Source: Engraulis encrasicolus
Taxonomy: Eukaryota; Chordata; Actinopteri; Clupeiformes; Engraulidae
NCBI RefSeq assembly: GCF_034702125.1
Contig: NC_085880.1
Span: forward strand, 13,264,000-13,327,999
Length of the DNA: 64,000 bases
Direction: 5' to 3'
Positions within the stretch are counted from its first letter, which is position 1, and every line of letters begins with the position of its first letter. The notes beneath the pieces are model-generated. The model had not been told where the DNA came from. It saw only the letters and a list, made by a program, of their open reading frames with translations, and made no database searches. Below, piece after piece: positions 35,683-63,431 of this stretch. A program made the translations under genes and the position numbers.

Positions 35683-35782
35683 ATCAATCAATCAATCAAA
35701 CAAACAAACAAACAAACAAACACAACAAACAACAAACAAACACAACAAACAAACAAAGAAATACAGAGAGAGAGAGAGAGAC
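35645..35782. repeat. compound tetranucleotide microsatellite
   Basis: (GAAA)n, then (ATCA)n, (AACA)n and (GA)n in succession, just upstream of GPCR exon 1. Confidence 0.9.
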
Positions 35783-36765
35783 AAACAAAATGTCTTTGTG
35801 ACTATGGCAATGAAAAGCCTATTTGCATGCAAAGATGTATTTCTCTAGTCTACGCCAGTGTCACTGTATCACTAATTCACAGGTGATAGTGAGAGTCCAT
35901 TTCAGATGTGCCACCTCACTCTATGCCCTAAGGACACAACAGCAGGGTCCCTTAGTTCACAGCCATCCAAAATAAATCAACATGATGTATTGATTTGTCT
36001 GTGTGGTATGACAAGCAGAGTGTTTGAAGCAGGGCTTCAGGTGGGAGTGCAGTGCATAGATCTCAGACAGAACAGAAATGGCAATTAGTAACTCCAGTCC
36101 AATACTTTCTTAAATGGTTCTTGTGCATATCTAACTAAAAATGTCATATTTAATTAAAATGAATGATTTACTTAGTCTGTTAATACATTGCCACTGTGAT
36201 TGTAAATTTGCTGTAGAATAAATGGCAATGAACATAATTACTGTGTATTTCTAACTCTGTAATGTAACCTGCTATGGTGCTAGTAAACTGTTCCACTGGC
36301 AGAAGGCTGCACATCACTACAATCAAAATGCAACAGATTACTCCAACAGCAAATTATAGGCTATAGGGTTGCATCCTCTCTGGTGGTTATTAACATTTGA
36401 ATAGCAATTCCAAGTAGTTTTAGTCATTTATTGTTACGCCATTTCAACCGTTAGGAAGAAGTTTTAAAAGAAAAGGCAATCTTTCAACTGTCAAGATGAA
36501 CAGAAAGCCAGGAAATATATTATTTGTATGCGCCGACGACCGAAGCCAAAATTCCACCAAATTTCACCAATCATTGGCCACTTAGGACAGTCCATCAGCA
36601 CAAATTGCACCCAGGTGCAGATACAGCAAATATGATGAAAAATCATGGCTATGTTTGATATATTTACTCACAGTTCAGTGATCGTCTCAGTTGCGGCTTT
36701 CAGGCAGCAGAGCTGCGGCTCTGAGAATTGATGTTGCCCGTGTCAGGGGGAAGGAAAGACTCCGA
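35783..36765. other. upstream of the GPCR, no gene seen
   Basis: AT-rich single-copy-looking DNA. It may contain the promoter and untranslated exon of the GPCR, but no element can be assigned with support. Confidence 0.4.
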
Positions 36766-36767
36766 CC

Positions 36768-36855
36768 ACACGCACACATGCACACGCACACACACACTCA
36801 GACGCGCACCCTCTCCTCCTCCTGCCTGCCCTCCCTTCTCTCTGCCTCCGAACGT

Positions 36856-36940
<85 letters not shown>
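36768..36940. repeat. (CA)n microsatellite
   Basis: Impure CACG/CACA to 36810, then pure CA from ~36860 to 36940. Confidence 0.93.
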
Positions 36941-36941
<1 letters not shown>

Positions 36942-37058
36942 CCCCTCCTGCCTTCCCTTCTCTCCTTCTCTCTCTTTTACCTTCACGCCCCTTCTTTCCC
37001 ACCCTCTGCCTCTCTCTCCATCTGAAAAGGGGGGATTGTTGCTCCTTTCCTTATGTGT

Positions 37059-37145
<87 letters not shown>
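37059..37145. repeat. (CT)n microsatellite
   Basis: About 43 CT units. Confidence 0.97.
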
Positions 37146-37149
<4 letters not shown>

Positions 37150-37219
37150 TGCTCTACATACCCTCTCACCCTGATGTGTTTCTCATAACTCATGTCTTTA
37201 TGATGTTCGTCTTCTTCAT

Positions 37220-39905
37220 GCATAATAATAATAATAATAATAATAATTGTATTTGTATAGCACTGTGTCATACAAGGCATGTAACTCAAAGTGCTTAACA
37301 AATGGGAAAAAAAAACATTGTTAGAGATAGATTTAAAAGGAGAGGTATAGAGGAGAGGCAGAAAAAGCATGAAGGCAGAGGAAGAAGAGATAGACAGAGA
37401 ATGTAGAGTCATAAGGTCAACGTAGGTTAGGACCAGGATTCTTAGATGTGTAAGGTCCATAGTGGCTGGGCCTATCATAAGTCATAGATAGTCACACAGA
37501 GATTGGGCGCTCAGGTGCGGCCCCTGGTGGCATCAGGGGTGAGGAAAAACTCCCTTTCGCTTGATTCATAGTTTGTAAGGGGGAAAAAAAAAAGCTCAGT
37601 GAGGTCTGAGAAAAAAGACCCCCTATAGTCAGGAAGAAACCTCAGGCAGAGACCAGCGGCCACCTAGGGGAGCCCCCTGCCAGGGCTGGTTTCGAGTAGT
37701 AAGGGAGCTGCGGCAGCTGGGACACTATGATGCCTTGGCAGCTAGGAGTTGGCAAGGATGAAGAGGTGGGTCTTCAGCTGCTTCTTGAAGGAGTCGACGG
37801 AGGTGGCTGATCGGATCTCGATGGGGAGGGCGTTCCATCTCTTGGGCGCATAGCAGGCAAACGCGGCGTCGCCGATCTTCTTCTGCGGGGGGGTGGGGGT
37901 CCTTAGCAGCTTGGCATCAGTGGACCTGAGAGCTCGAGCAGGGGCATAAAAAGAGAGCATGTCTGAGATATAGCTAGGGGCAAGTCCATTTAATGCTTTA
38001 AATACTGTGAGCAGAATCTTAAAGTCGATTCTGTATAGACAGGTAACCAGTGCAGGTCTGCCAAGACAGGAGAGATGTGCTCTCTCATTCTGGTTCTTGT
38101 TAGGATTCTTGCCGCAGAATTTTGAATGAGTTGCAATTTGTCAATTAATTTTTTTGGGAGACCAGAGAAGAGAGCATTGCAGTAGTCTATCCTACTGGTG
38201 ACAAAGGCATGAATAAGTTTCTCAGCGTCTTGTCGGGGGGCCAAGCCGCGCACTTTGTTGACATTTTCTAAGATGGAAAAAAGCAGATTTTGTTATCTTG
38301 TTGATGTGAGGCTCAAAGCTCAAATCCGAGTCTATGACCACACCTAGGCTAGTAACCTTATCTTTAATGTGCATGCTTAGGTCACCTAGGCTTGAGTGGA
38401 GTTTTGCACGTTTTTTCTTAGGCCCAATGAGCAACACTTCAGTTTTATCCTCATTTAATTTTAGGAAGTTACTGTTCATCCAATCTGTGATGGCAGACAT
38501 GCATTTAGTCAAGGCATGAATGGCAGTGGTTTGGCTAGGCTCGACAGAGATATACAGTTGAGTGTCATCGGCATAGCTATGAAAATCAACATTGTGCTCT
38601 CTGATGATGGAGCCCAGGGGCAACATATAGAGAGAGAAGAGGAGAGGGCCCAAGCAACTACCCTGAGAGCAACTCCAAAAGGCACATCATACTTGTTGGA
38701 GACGTATTCTCCGATGGTGACAAAAAACTGCCTTCCTGTAATATATGTTTTGAACCACTCTAAGACGTGACCGGACAAGCCTACCCAAGATTCAAGGCGG
38801 TCAATTAGTATGTTGTGGTCTATCGTGTCAAAGGTGGCACTGAGGTCGAGGAGGATAAGTGCTGAAACTTTGTTTGCGGCAGTGTTGAGCCTAAGATCAC
38901 TTATTATTTTGGTTAGTGCTGTTTCCAGCTTATGGTTGGCTCTAAAGCCTGATTGGAATTTTTCCAAGATATCATTCCCAGCCAGATGTTGATTAAGCTG
39001 TTTAAATACAACTTTTTCTAGTACCTTGCTTATAAAGGGGAGGTTTGATATAGGTCTGTAGTTGTTTAAAGAATTCTGCTCTAAATTTGTCTTTTTTAGG
39101 AGTGGCTTTACCATGGCTGTTTTGAATGAGCTTGGAAAAATGCCTGTAAGCATAGAGGTGTTAACAATTTGCAGTAAAGGTGCTGCTAAGCAACCAAGTA
39201 TGTTTTTTTAGCAGATATGTGGGGATCGCGTCAAGGCTGCAGGTAGACTGCTTACTTTCGCCTGACTATTTTGCAGAGGTCGTCCTCTGTAATTGGACAA
39301 AACTTTTTGAAGCTCTCAGGTCTCCTAGGGGGGTTTAACCCTCCCCTCGGTGTATCGCCTGAGTGGGCGACAGAGGTTGCTGCGTTTCCACCTTGGATGC
39401 CTTCTCTAATGTCGGCAATCTTTTTATTAAAAAAATCTAGCAAATTCCTCGCACTTGGCATGTGATGCTGCATTTAGGTTGTTATTGCTATGTGTTGGAT
39501 TAAGCAGGTGGTCAATAGTGGAAAAAAGAACTTTCGCATTATGCTGGTTGTCTGTTATGATTTTGGAAAAATATGCTTTTCTCTCTGAGCGTACTGCATT
39601 ATTGTAGGAGGAGATCTCATCCCTAAGGGATTGTCTATGGACTTCTAATTTAGTTTTCCTCCAAAGACGCTCGGTTACTCTGCATTTTCTTTTTAAGGCT
39701 CTAAGTGAGTCATTCATCCAAGGTGAATACCTAGCTCTGGTTCTTGTCGTCGTTCTAATTGGAGCTATGTTATCTAGAATTCCTCTTAAGTTGTTGTTGA
39801 AGCTATCAACCATTTCATCAGGTGTGTTCATAAATGCAATTAAAATGTGAATAGGTAATCTAAAGCCTTGCAGGTGTTGTGCAGTTTGGAAGGTATATAT
39901 CAAAT
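37220..39905 (-). mobile_element. L2-type LINE, 5'-truncated, frameshifted
   Basis: Minus-strand pieces in order: YSPWMNDSLRALKRKCRVTE, RPISNLPFISKVLEKV, LDLSATFDTIDHNIL (catalytic Asp), [10 protein letters not shown] (catalytic Asp pair), [36 protein letters not shown] and KRWNALPIEIRSATS. At least four frame changes. The 3' end carries (ATT)n at 37220-37248 plus GTATTTGTATAGCACTGTG on the plus strand. Another truncated copy is at 50417-51180. Confidence 0.88.
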
Positions 39906-40095
39906 GGGAAATGTGACATTTGCAGATGAGACTGACCTGGCCACACCATTTTTAGCGTGGCTCCCAAAAGCAGCAGAATGTTATTTTGAAAACAAAGTGG
40001 CTGATTGCTAATGTATGGAACCGTATATTTGACCAGTGTTTTGCACACCGCTAAATGTAATGTCAAACACTTTTTTACACATATATTATTTACAT

Positions 40096-40297
40096 TTAAA
40101 TTACACTTAGCTGACACATTTATTCAAAGTGACATACAGATATTACAGGGTATTGGTTACAGTCCCTGGAGCAATGTGGGGTTAGGTGCCTTGCTCAAGG
40201 ACATCTCAGCCATTGAAGGAGGAAAGGGTCGGGATTGAACCTGCAACCCTGTGATCTACAGTCCAACTCCATAACCATTACACCATGGCTGCAGCAA
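40096..40297 (-). mobile_element. tRNA-headed SINE, minus strand
   Basis: Tail-to-head order on the plus strand: TTACACTTAGCTGACACATT, TACAGTCCCTGGAGCAATGT, TTGCTCAAGGACATCTCAGC, then GGGATTGAACCTGCA (reverse B box) and ACACCATGGCTGC. Confidence 0.88.
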
Positions 40298-40639
40298 GGC
40301 ATGCAAGACATGTCTGATGTATACTTCAAATATTGTTCATGTTGTGCTCCTCCAGTGTCCTGACTCAGTCTCTACCTAACAACATGAGTATAGCTTGCTA
40401 TTCTGTCAAGGACGCGTTCTTCAGTCTGATGCTGTCTGCTGCAGCTATTCAGATATTCCATTCTCATTTGGTGTCCTATTCTCTTCTCCCTTTGCTAAGT
40501 GCTCTCCAATGAAGAATAGGAAACAGACAAAGAAAACAATCAAGGCTCATAGATGTATGGGCTCTATTCTACAGTCAGGGCAGGGACACATCCTCTGCTA
40601 GATTGTCTCATTACGTAGAAGAATATGATTAACCCGTGT

Positions 40640-41030
40640 AAGGTGTTACATAGGAGGTGTTTGGGTCCATTGGACCCAGGCTTACAGAAAAATCACAAAA
40701 AAAGAAAAAAACATAGCCCCTGTTCACCCTCATTTTGGGAAAATAAAAGACATCTACACTGGTTAGAAAACACTGTAGAACACAGGAAACACTTGCTTTT
40801 AGGCCACAACAACAGTATACCCAGCCGTGTATATAGACCCTGTGGAGCTCCCAATAGACAATTCTGATAGAAACAGGAGAGTTTAAGTGCACATTTAATT
40901 CTGCCATGATTTGGGCAGCTGTGGTTTTATGTTTTTTGGATACAATCTGGGTTAGCACCCGAACAGCCCTTTCAGACAGCTTCCTCTTGCGCACACAGTT
41001 AGTCCTGTGGATGTGGTTTATCATTCATGG
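40640..41030 (-). mobile_element. Tc1-like transposase N-terminal relic
   Basis: The minus-strand frame reads VRKRKLSERAVRVLTQIVSK, KTTAAQIMAELN and SIRIVYWELHRVYIHG, the pattern of the bipartite helix-turn-helix of Tc1-like transposases. Later sequence is out of frame. Confidence 0.6.
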
Positions 41031-41279
41031 TGGTATGCTGACATTACCGTGGATAATATGCCTCTTGATAGATCACAAAGACTTGCTGAATGTATTCTAG
41101 CATGCATGCTCTTAGCGCAGAGCCTATGTTATAACTCAGGGCTGGACTGGTAATCTGCAATACAGGGCCTTTTCCTGGTGGGCGGACAGTCCTCAGGAGC
41201 CGAGGCTGTTTTTTTTTCTTTCAGGCCTTTCTCCAGTTGGTCACAGAGCCAGTTATGTGTTATGTAGAAATGCCACGAC

Positions 41280-41625
41280 CAGGGACGGATTATGACTCTA
41301 TGGGCCCCTGGGCAAGTCAAACAAGAAAGGCCCCCTCTTCATGGGGAGGGTCCTGATTCAGAACATTTAGGTGTTTGGCAAAGATGTTAGAGAGCCCTTG
41401 TTGTTGGGGGTTGGGCGGGGTTTCTACCCTGTGAAAAATTAAAAGGTAAAATGGTAATTATAAGTTTCACGCAATATGAGGACACAAATACCAATAATAT
41501 GTGACCAATAATGTGTTTTTTCATGTAGCATGGAGGCTTGGGCGTCAGGGCCCATGTGGCTCTTGGGCCCCTATTCTGGGGCCGGTAGGCCCATGCAGTA
41601 ATTCATCCTTGGCCACGACAATGCA
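41280..41625. mobile_element. short hAT-like MITE
   Basis: CCAGGGACGGATTATGACTC is loosely inverted at the right (TAATTCATCCTTGG). GGGCCCCTGGGCA and GGGCCCCTATTCTGGGG lie near the two ends. Confidence 0.5.
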
Positions 41626-41764
41626 GCAGATTATCAACCACCTGTTGCTGCCTGCCACGACAGGTGAACTATAGCCTGACTTGTAGAACCCTGTAGGGAG
41701 GCATGCCAAGCCAATCATACCGGCCAGCTCGCCCAGCTACAGCTGCCACATGGTACTATAATGC

Positions 41765-42330
41765 CTCATTACATACAGTGCCTTCAAGAAGTCTACACAA
41801 CCCTCCTCATATGTCAGGTTTTTGTGATGTAAAAAAATGACAGAAAGACAAGTAGATTCACAGCTTTTTCACAGCTTCAATCTAAACTGAATTGAACTAA
41901 ATTGAGAAACAAGCATAAAGCTTTAAATGGAAACAATAGAAAATAAAAAACTTCAATTAACATGGTTGCATAAATATACACACCCTGAAATTAATACTTA
42001 GTTGCAGCACATTTAGCTTGTCTGGGCCATTCCAAAACCTCAATTCTGGTGAAGCCATTCTTTTGTAGATTTAGGTGTGTGCTTAGAGAAATTGACGTTC
42101 TGAAAGATTAGTTCCTCTGCATCTTCACCTTTCTACCAGGGGGCCGAAGATTTTGTGCCACTACCACAGCCCCTGTGGAAATGTTCATAATTCCCTCCTC
42201 CCCAATGAAGCCTCCAGTTACAGCTGAAAAACAGCACAAAAGAACAATGCTGCCACCACCATACTTTATGTTAGGTATGGTGTTATTGCGGTGATGTTTT
42301 GTGCCAAACATACCCTTTTAAATTATGACC
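41765..42330 (-). mobile_element. Tc1-like transposon relic
   Basis: Plus-strand 41776 reads GTGCCTTCAAGAAGTCTACA then CAGGTTTTTGTGATGTAAA, a familiar Tc1-like end. The minus strand reads TKHHRNNTIPNIKYGGGSIV near 42300, the transposase segment around the second catalytic region. Broken. Confidence 0.7.
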
Positions 42331-42445
42331 AAAAAGTTCAATCTTGGTGAGGTAAATTTTAAAGGTGAAAAAGTGGATCGCACTCGGGTTCTTCTTTTCT
42401 TCTTTTTTATTTTTTTATTTACATAGCAGCAGAAGTGTAGACAAA

Positions 42446-42470
42446 CGTTTCGGCTGTTGCCTTCGTCAGT
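42446..42470 (-). ncRNA. hammerhead-ribozyme-like core
   Basis: On the minus strand CTGACGA (42469-42463), an AGGC/GCC stem and GAAAC (42451-42447) are all present with canonical core letters. A convincing stem I was not found. Probably a retroelement relic. Confidence 0.4.
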
Positions 42471-42629
42471 GTCTCCGAGGTAAATAACAAAAAATACTTG
42501 CAAAATCTCCCAAATGCATATAGGAAGGTGTGTTATGGTCAGGTGAAACCGAGCTTGAACATTTTGGACATAATTCCAAAAGGTATGTTTGGCAAAAACC
42601 GTGCCACGGTTTATAATTACTCATTAAAT

Positions 42630-42813
42630 TACACTTAGCTATCACTTATTTTAATCCAACGCATATGTAGTCCTTGGAGCAATGTGGGGTTAGTTGCCTT
42701 GCTCAAGGGCACTTCAGCCATGGATGGAGGTGTAGGGAGAGGTAAGGGTAGGAATTTAACCTGCAACTCTGTGATCTTCAGTCCATCTCCCAAACCATTA
42801 CACCACGGCTGCA
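42630..42813 (-). mobile_element. tRNA-headed SINE, minus strand
   Basis: Same order as 40096-40297: TTACACTTAGCTATCACTTA, TTGGAGCAATGTGGGGTTAG, CAAGGGCACTTCAGCCATGG, AATTTAACCTGCAACTC, CACCACGGCTGC. Confidence 0.87.
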
Positions 42814-42825
42814 TATAAGTTTTCA

Positions 42826-43135
42826 TGTTTTTTTTGGTAACCATGAAATCCACAATCCACTAATCTTCAGTCTATCTCCCAAACCATTACACCATGGCTG
42901 TGCAGAAGTTTTCATGTTTTTTTTGGGCAACCATGATATCCATCATAGTCACAAACCATGCTGAAAAAAACATGAAAACCATGAATAACCATGATCCATG
43001 GTTAGTCAGAAACCACAGTTTTCATGGTTACCCCCAAAAAACATGGATAAGCCATAGTAATATGATGTTTGGTTCAGAGTACTTATTTAACCATGACATA
43101 CCATGGTAAAACCACGGTTACTACAGTAAAACCAT
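42826..43135. repeat. cluster of CCATG/CATGG palindromic words
   Basis: About 20 occurrences of ACCATG, CCATGG or CATGGTT in ~300 bp, with a partial SINE head repeat (CAAACCATTACACCATGGCTG at 42881) at one side. It can fold extensively; the element type is unknown. Confidence 0.55.
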
Positions 43136-43139
43136 GGTC

Positions 43140-44055
43140 GATTTTCCTAAGGCCTGCCAAGGTCACAATAGGCCTTCACCACTAATATGGGAGGACCCTG
43201 GGCCCCAGGGCAAGCGCCCTGCTCACCCTCCCTATAGTGCCATCCCTGAATCTAAACAATAAGTAGCTATGCTACTTGCAAAGCTTCGTGGCCAGATGTA
43301 CTAGGAGAGCCTTGATTGGTCAGTGTTGTAGTAATCTATGACACAGCAAAGTCAAACATGCAAATGTAAACACAGACATGCACACACACAAACATACTGT
43401 ATATAGGTAAAAATATATCCATAAATAGACAAAGGACACGGAGGTCATTAGGCTTGTAAGGGTGATCATTACGCCTGGGCGAAAGCCGACTGTTGACTCC
43501 GTCAAACAGTCTGGCAAAAGCTAAGAGAAATCCGTCTCCATGGAGGATGGGAGATGGTCTGACCTTACTGAACTGTGTAATTTAAATTCATTGGCGTTCC
43601 AAATTCAAATTCAAATTCCAATTGTGCTTTGTTAGTATGACTGTTACATGACTGTTGCCAAAGCATGTGGCTTAAAACGTTCTGCAGAGAATGGTGTGCA
43701 GAGAGTGCAGAGCTCCCTTCAAAGCCTTGCAGCGTCTCATTGAGAAACTAATAAATTCTGAGGGCAGGCAGCTGCTCCCTAGGTACCCATACCACACTAG
43801 CCACTCCAGGTCTATTGGTAGATTCATCAGAAACAAAAGCCCTTAGGGTTTACCATAAGCTGTACTCTTCATTAAGCCAACATCAGATAGGCGCACCACC
43901 ATGAAACAAATTAAAAAGACAAAACAAGAACGTTGTGTGTGTGTGTTTGTGTATGAGAAATAGAATAACGAAGATGAACTCATTTGCTGCGTGCCTTTCT
44001 TCTGTTTGTCTGTGAATACATTATTACCATGAAATATGAATCGCAGCGTTTCCCA
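43140..44055. other. intergenic, no gene seen
   Basis: A GGGCCCCAGGGCAAGCGCC fragment near 43200 suggests a MITE relic; nothing else identified. Confidence 0.4.
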
Positions 44056-44059
44056 GGAA

Positions 44060-45140
<1,081 letters not shown>

Positions 45141-45588
45141 AGGGCTATAAATGCTATGAATGCTATGATGCTATTCTGTTGGGCTTGCATAGCCTACACA
45201 TCATCTATCAAATAAGCCAAACTGAACTGAACTGAACTGTAACAAAACCTCAGGGGACAATAAGATTTGCTCTTACTGCAGAGGATGGTGCAAAAAGTGG
45301 GAAAAGTAAAAAAACATTTAACAACCAATCAATCTATCAAAAATGTATTTATATAGCACAATATCACAACTATACAGCTGACTCAACGTGGTTTGAAATA
45401 CACATCCACATTGTCACATTCACACACCATGTGGAGGTTGCTGATATGCCAACTCCACCCCTCAACACGCATGAACTCTTATTGACTGCCGTCATCCCAA
45501 AACAACCAGGACTACAACTCTGCTTTAGCCAGGACTTTTATTGCACTGACTGTTTTTCACAGTAAACAGTATATCACCTCTTGTACCA

Positions 45589-45619
<31 letters not shown>

Positions 45620-45745
45620 TGATTGTTAAGAGGGGGGGCACACACAGGGGGGACACACTTCAACTTGACCCTGGATTTCTTCCTTGGACTATGCATGGCG
45701 ACTTTGGCACCTGGACACTTTGGACACTTTTTTCAGTTTTTGAAT

Positions 45746-45865
<120 letters not shown>

Positions 45866-46179
45866 AGAGAGAGATCTGACCTTGTGAATATATGTATGTA
45901 TGGTGAATATACTGTATGTGCAATGCTGTGTGTAAAGTCTGTATTTATGTATGTATGCTACTAGACACCTTAATGTCCCTCAGGATCAATAAATGATACT
46001 CTACTACAACTCTACACCAGTTTTGGAGGTTACCAAGAAGGTGCAAATTGTCTGTGGTTCACGTGAGAAACTGCTCTCACACACACAGCTAAATAAATAA
46101 ATAAATGAAAACTCTAGGTAGAGAAATTCTGAAGCACTCAAGGTAATCACTCTTTTGCTTTTTATTTAATGCCTACACG

Positions 46180-46220
46180 TTTCATGTCCTGAAGAAGGCC
46201 ATAAGGGCCAAAACGCGTAG
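46180..46220 (+). ncRNA. hammerhead-ribozyme-like remnant
   Basis: CTGAAGA (46189-46195), a GGCC-ATAAG-GGCC hairpin and AAAACGCG sit in hammerhead order; the catalytic G of GAAA is replaced. Relic. Confidence 0.3.
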
Positions 46221-46574
46221 GCATTGTAGCCAAATAAAAAGTAAAACAAATTGTAGAGATGGGTTTTGAACTAATGCCTGACTTGCATATGATGTGTGTG
46301 CTGGGAGGGGTGGTTGGAGGGGGGGTGGATGCAGCATTTGTATGTGTGTTTTCTGTCTATTTGTGTCTATCTGTGTTTATATTCTGTTTTTTACCCTGTG
46401 AGACCAAAGGCAATTTTAATGCTTGCATGGTAATGAAGTATAATCTAATCTAATCTAATCTAACCTTGAGTGCCTCAGAATTTCTCTACATGGATTAAAT
46501 TCGAGAGCCCCTACACTGATGAGCACCAAGGGAAAAAGGTGAAGACCCAGAAACACTCCAATTACATGTTTGTG

Positions 46575-46893
46575 TTAAAAGGACACTGTGTGAGATTTTT
46601 AGTTGTTTATTTCCAGAATTCATGCTACCCATTCACTAATGTTACCTTTTTCATGAATACTTACCACCACCATCAAATTCTAAGTATTCATTATGACTGA
46701 AAAAATTGCTATTTTTATACATGAAAAGGGGGATCTTCTCCATGGTCAGCCATTTTGAATTTCCATAAAGCTGCAAAAATGACTGTACTTGGGCCGTACT
46801 CGAAAATAATAGTTTATTATTTAGTAAACTTTCATGAAAAAAAAATCAAATTTGGCAATAGGCAGCCCAGCTTCAATTTCCTGTTCCCTTTAA
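46575..46893 (+). mobile_element. TTAA-type MITE
   Basis: TTAA at both edges (46575, 46890). It begins AAGGACACTGTGTGAGA and ends TTCCTGTTCCCTTTAA. Family member of 50479-50845. Confidence 0.8.
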
Positions 46894-47289
46894 ATAAAAA
46901 ATATTATTATTATTACGGTTATTATTAGGGTTATTATTATTATCATTATTATTAGTATTACTAAATAAAAATAAATAAATAATGCAATAGAAACGTAATG
47001 TGTTCCCCAATCACGGGTGGTCATATTTATTTCAGTAAAATATAAAATTAATATATAAAACAGTAATAATAGGCCTAAAAGAGGCCTTGGTTTCACAAGA
47101 GCATATTGACATCGTCTCGGCCACACTGTAAAAAACACCGGAAAATATATTACAAACAGATCAGCAGTTCAATAACAAATCAACAAAAAAGATGAATGAG
47201 ACTTAAATACTATGTCACATACAAATACCAGTTTAAATGCCAGATTTGGCAGTGGTACAAATCTGGACCATAGGCAAACAAAAAAAGAG

Positions 47290-47330
47290 ACAGTGAGGGA
47301 GAAAGAGAGAGAGAAAGGGGGGTGGGAGAA

Positions 47331-47413
<83 letters not shown>
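47290..47413. repeat. (GA)n microsatellite in or near the abcc2 3' UTR
   Basis: Impure to 47340, then pure GA to 47412. Confidence 0.95.
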
Positions 47414-47416
<3 letters not shown>

Positions 47417-47558
47417 AAGAAGAAGAAAATCAAGCATAGGATCCCCATGTTGTCCAGCTACTATAGAACACTGTGATCCAAAGGGGAAATCCCAGCATCC
47501 TTTGCCATGGTATGGTCATAGACCAATGATACAGTAATAGACATGTACCATATGCAGG

Positions 47559-62164
<14,606 letters not shown>

Positions 62165-62221
62165 CTGGGGAGGGCAGGAGTACACGAATGAATGAATGAA
62201 TGGATGGATGAATGGATGACG

Positions 62222-62505
62222 TAAGAGGGTAAGAAAAAAGGAGTGGAGAGGGGATAAGAGGAGAGGAGAAGAGGAGAGGAGCGGAGAGGGAGTAAGAGGA
62301 GAGGAGAGGAGAAGAGAGGGGATGAGAGGAGAGGAGAGGAGAGCAGAGGAGAGGAGTGGAGATGAGAGGAGAGGAGAGGAGAGGAGAGGAGAGGGGATAA
62401 GAGGGGAGGAGAGGAGCAGAGAGGGGGTAAGAGGAGAGGAGAAGAGGGGAGTGGAGATGAGAGGAGAGGAGCAGAGAGGGGGTAAGAGGAGAGTGGAGGG
62501 GGGAA
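62222..62505. repeat. purine-rich GGAGA tract upstream of an abcc2 acceptor
   Basis: About 280 bp of GGAGAGGAGA/AGAGGGGATAAGAGG; the same vocabulary as 19519-19965 in a different gene. Confidence 0.9.
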
Positions 62506-63237
62506 AGAGATCGACATGGGAATTATTCCCGTGCCGTAAACAAGTTGCAACAGAGTGGAGACTCTGTTTCAAATATTCTACACTCCTAATTTTCTCCTAT
62601 ATAGTCCTATAGTCTCCTATAGTCTCCACATATAGTCCTAAAGCCTGATAAACATTTCCCCAAATGAACTGTGATTAAGGAAAATGAACACACTGCTCAA
62701 TTAATCGGGACTCAGTTGTATATGGGACATTTTTTTGACTGTTTGATTGTGATGGGTATATTGTGAGCACAGGAACTTAATATAATTGATTGCATGACGA
62801 ACTCTTGACTGGTGGTGATTTATTCCTTTTTTGGGACTGTGGCGCATGTTAAACCGGTGGCAGTTTCGACTGCCTCCCGCCCAACGAACTATTAAGATTT
62901 ATTATTATTTTTTTCAAACCGGTGACAACGTTACAAAGTACAATAGAGGGAGATAAAGACATGGGGTGACAGAGCCTTCAGTACTTCTACTGCAAGTTCA
63001 AAAGGCAGCTCAAAGCACAACCCGCCTACCCCACACACTTCCTATGCATATATAAGCATACACATACAGTATGTGTACATATACAGTACATACTCATACA
63101 TGCCATGTAAAGCAACCTTGGGTGTTTTCAATGGTGTTTTATAAAATGAAGTTGTTGTTATCTCATCTCCTCTGAACCTGTCCAGAGGAAATATGAGAAC
63201 TACACATTTAAACGTACTGTACATCATCTCATCTGTT
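62506..63237. other. abcc2 intron, no gene seen
   Basis: A short TATAGTCTCC repeat at ~62600-62635; nothing coding. Confidence 0.45.
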
Positions 63238-63431
63238 GCATTACACTAAGCTGACACTTGTATCCTAAGCAATTTACACTTATTAAGGTTCAGGGTATTG
63301 GTTACAGCCCTGGAGCAATGCAGGGTTAGGTGGCTTGCTCAAGGGCACTTCAGCCATGGTAAGGGTAGGAATTGAACCTGCAAGTCTGTGACCTAAAGGC
63401 CAGTGCTCTAACCACTGAGCCATGGCTGCCC
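63238..63431 (-). mobile_element. tRNA-headed SINE, minus strand
   Basis: TTACACTAAGCTGACACTTG, TACAGCCCTGGAGCAATGCA, CTTGCTCAAGGGCACTTCAG, GGAATTGAACCTGCA and GAGCCATGGCTGCC in order. Confidence 0.87.
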
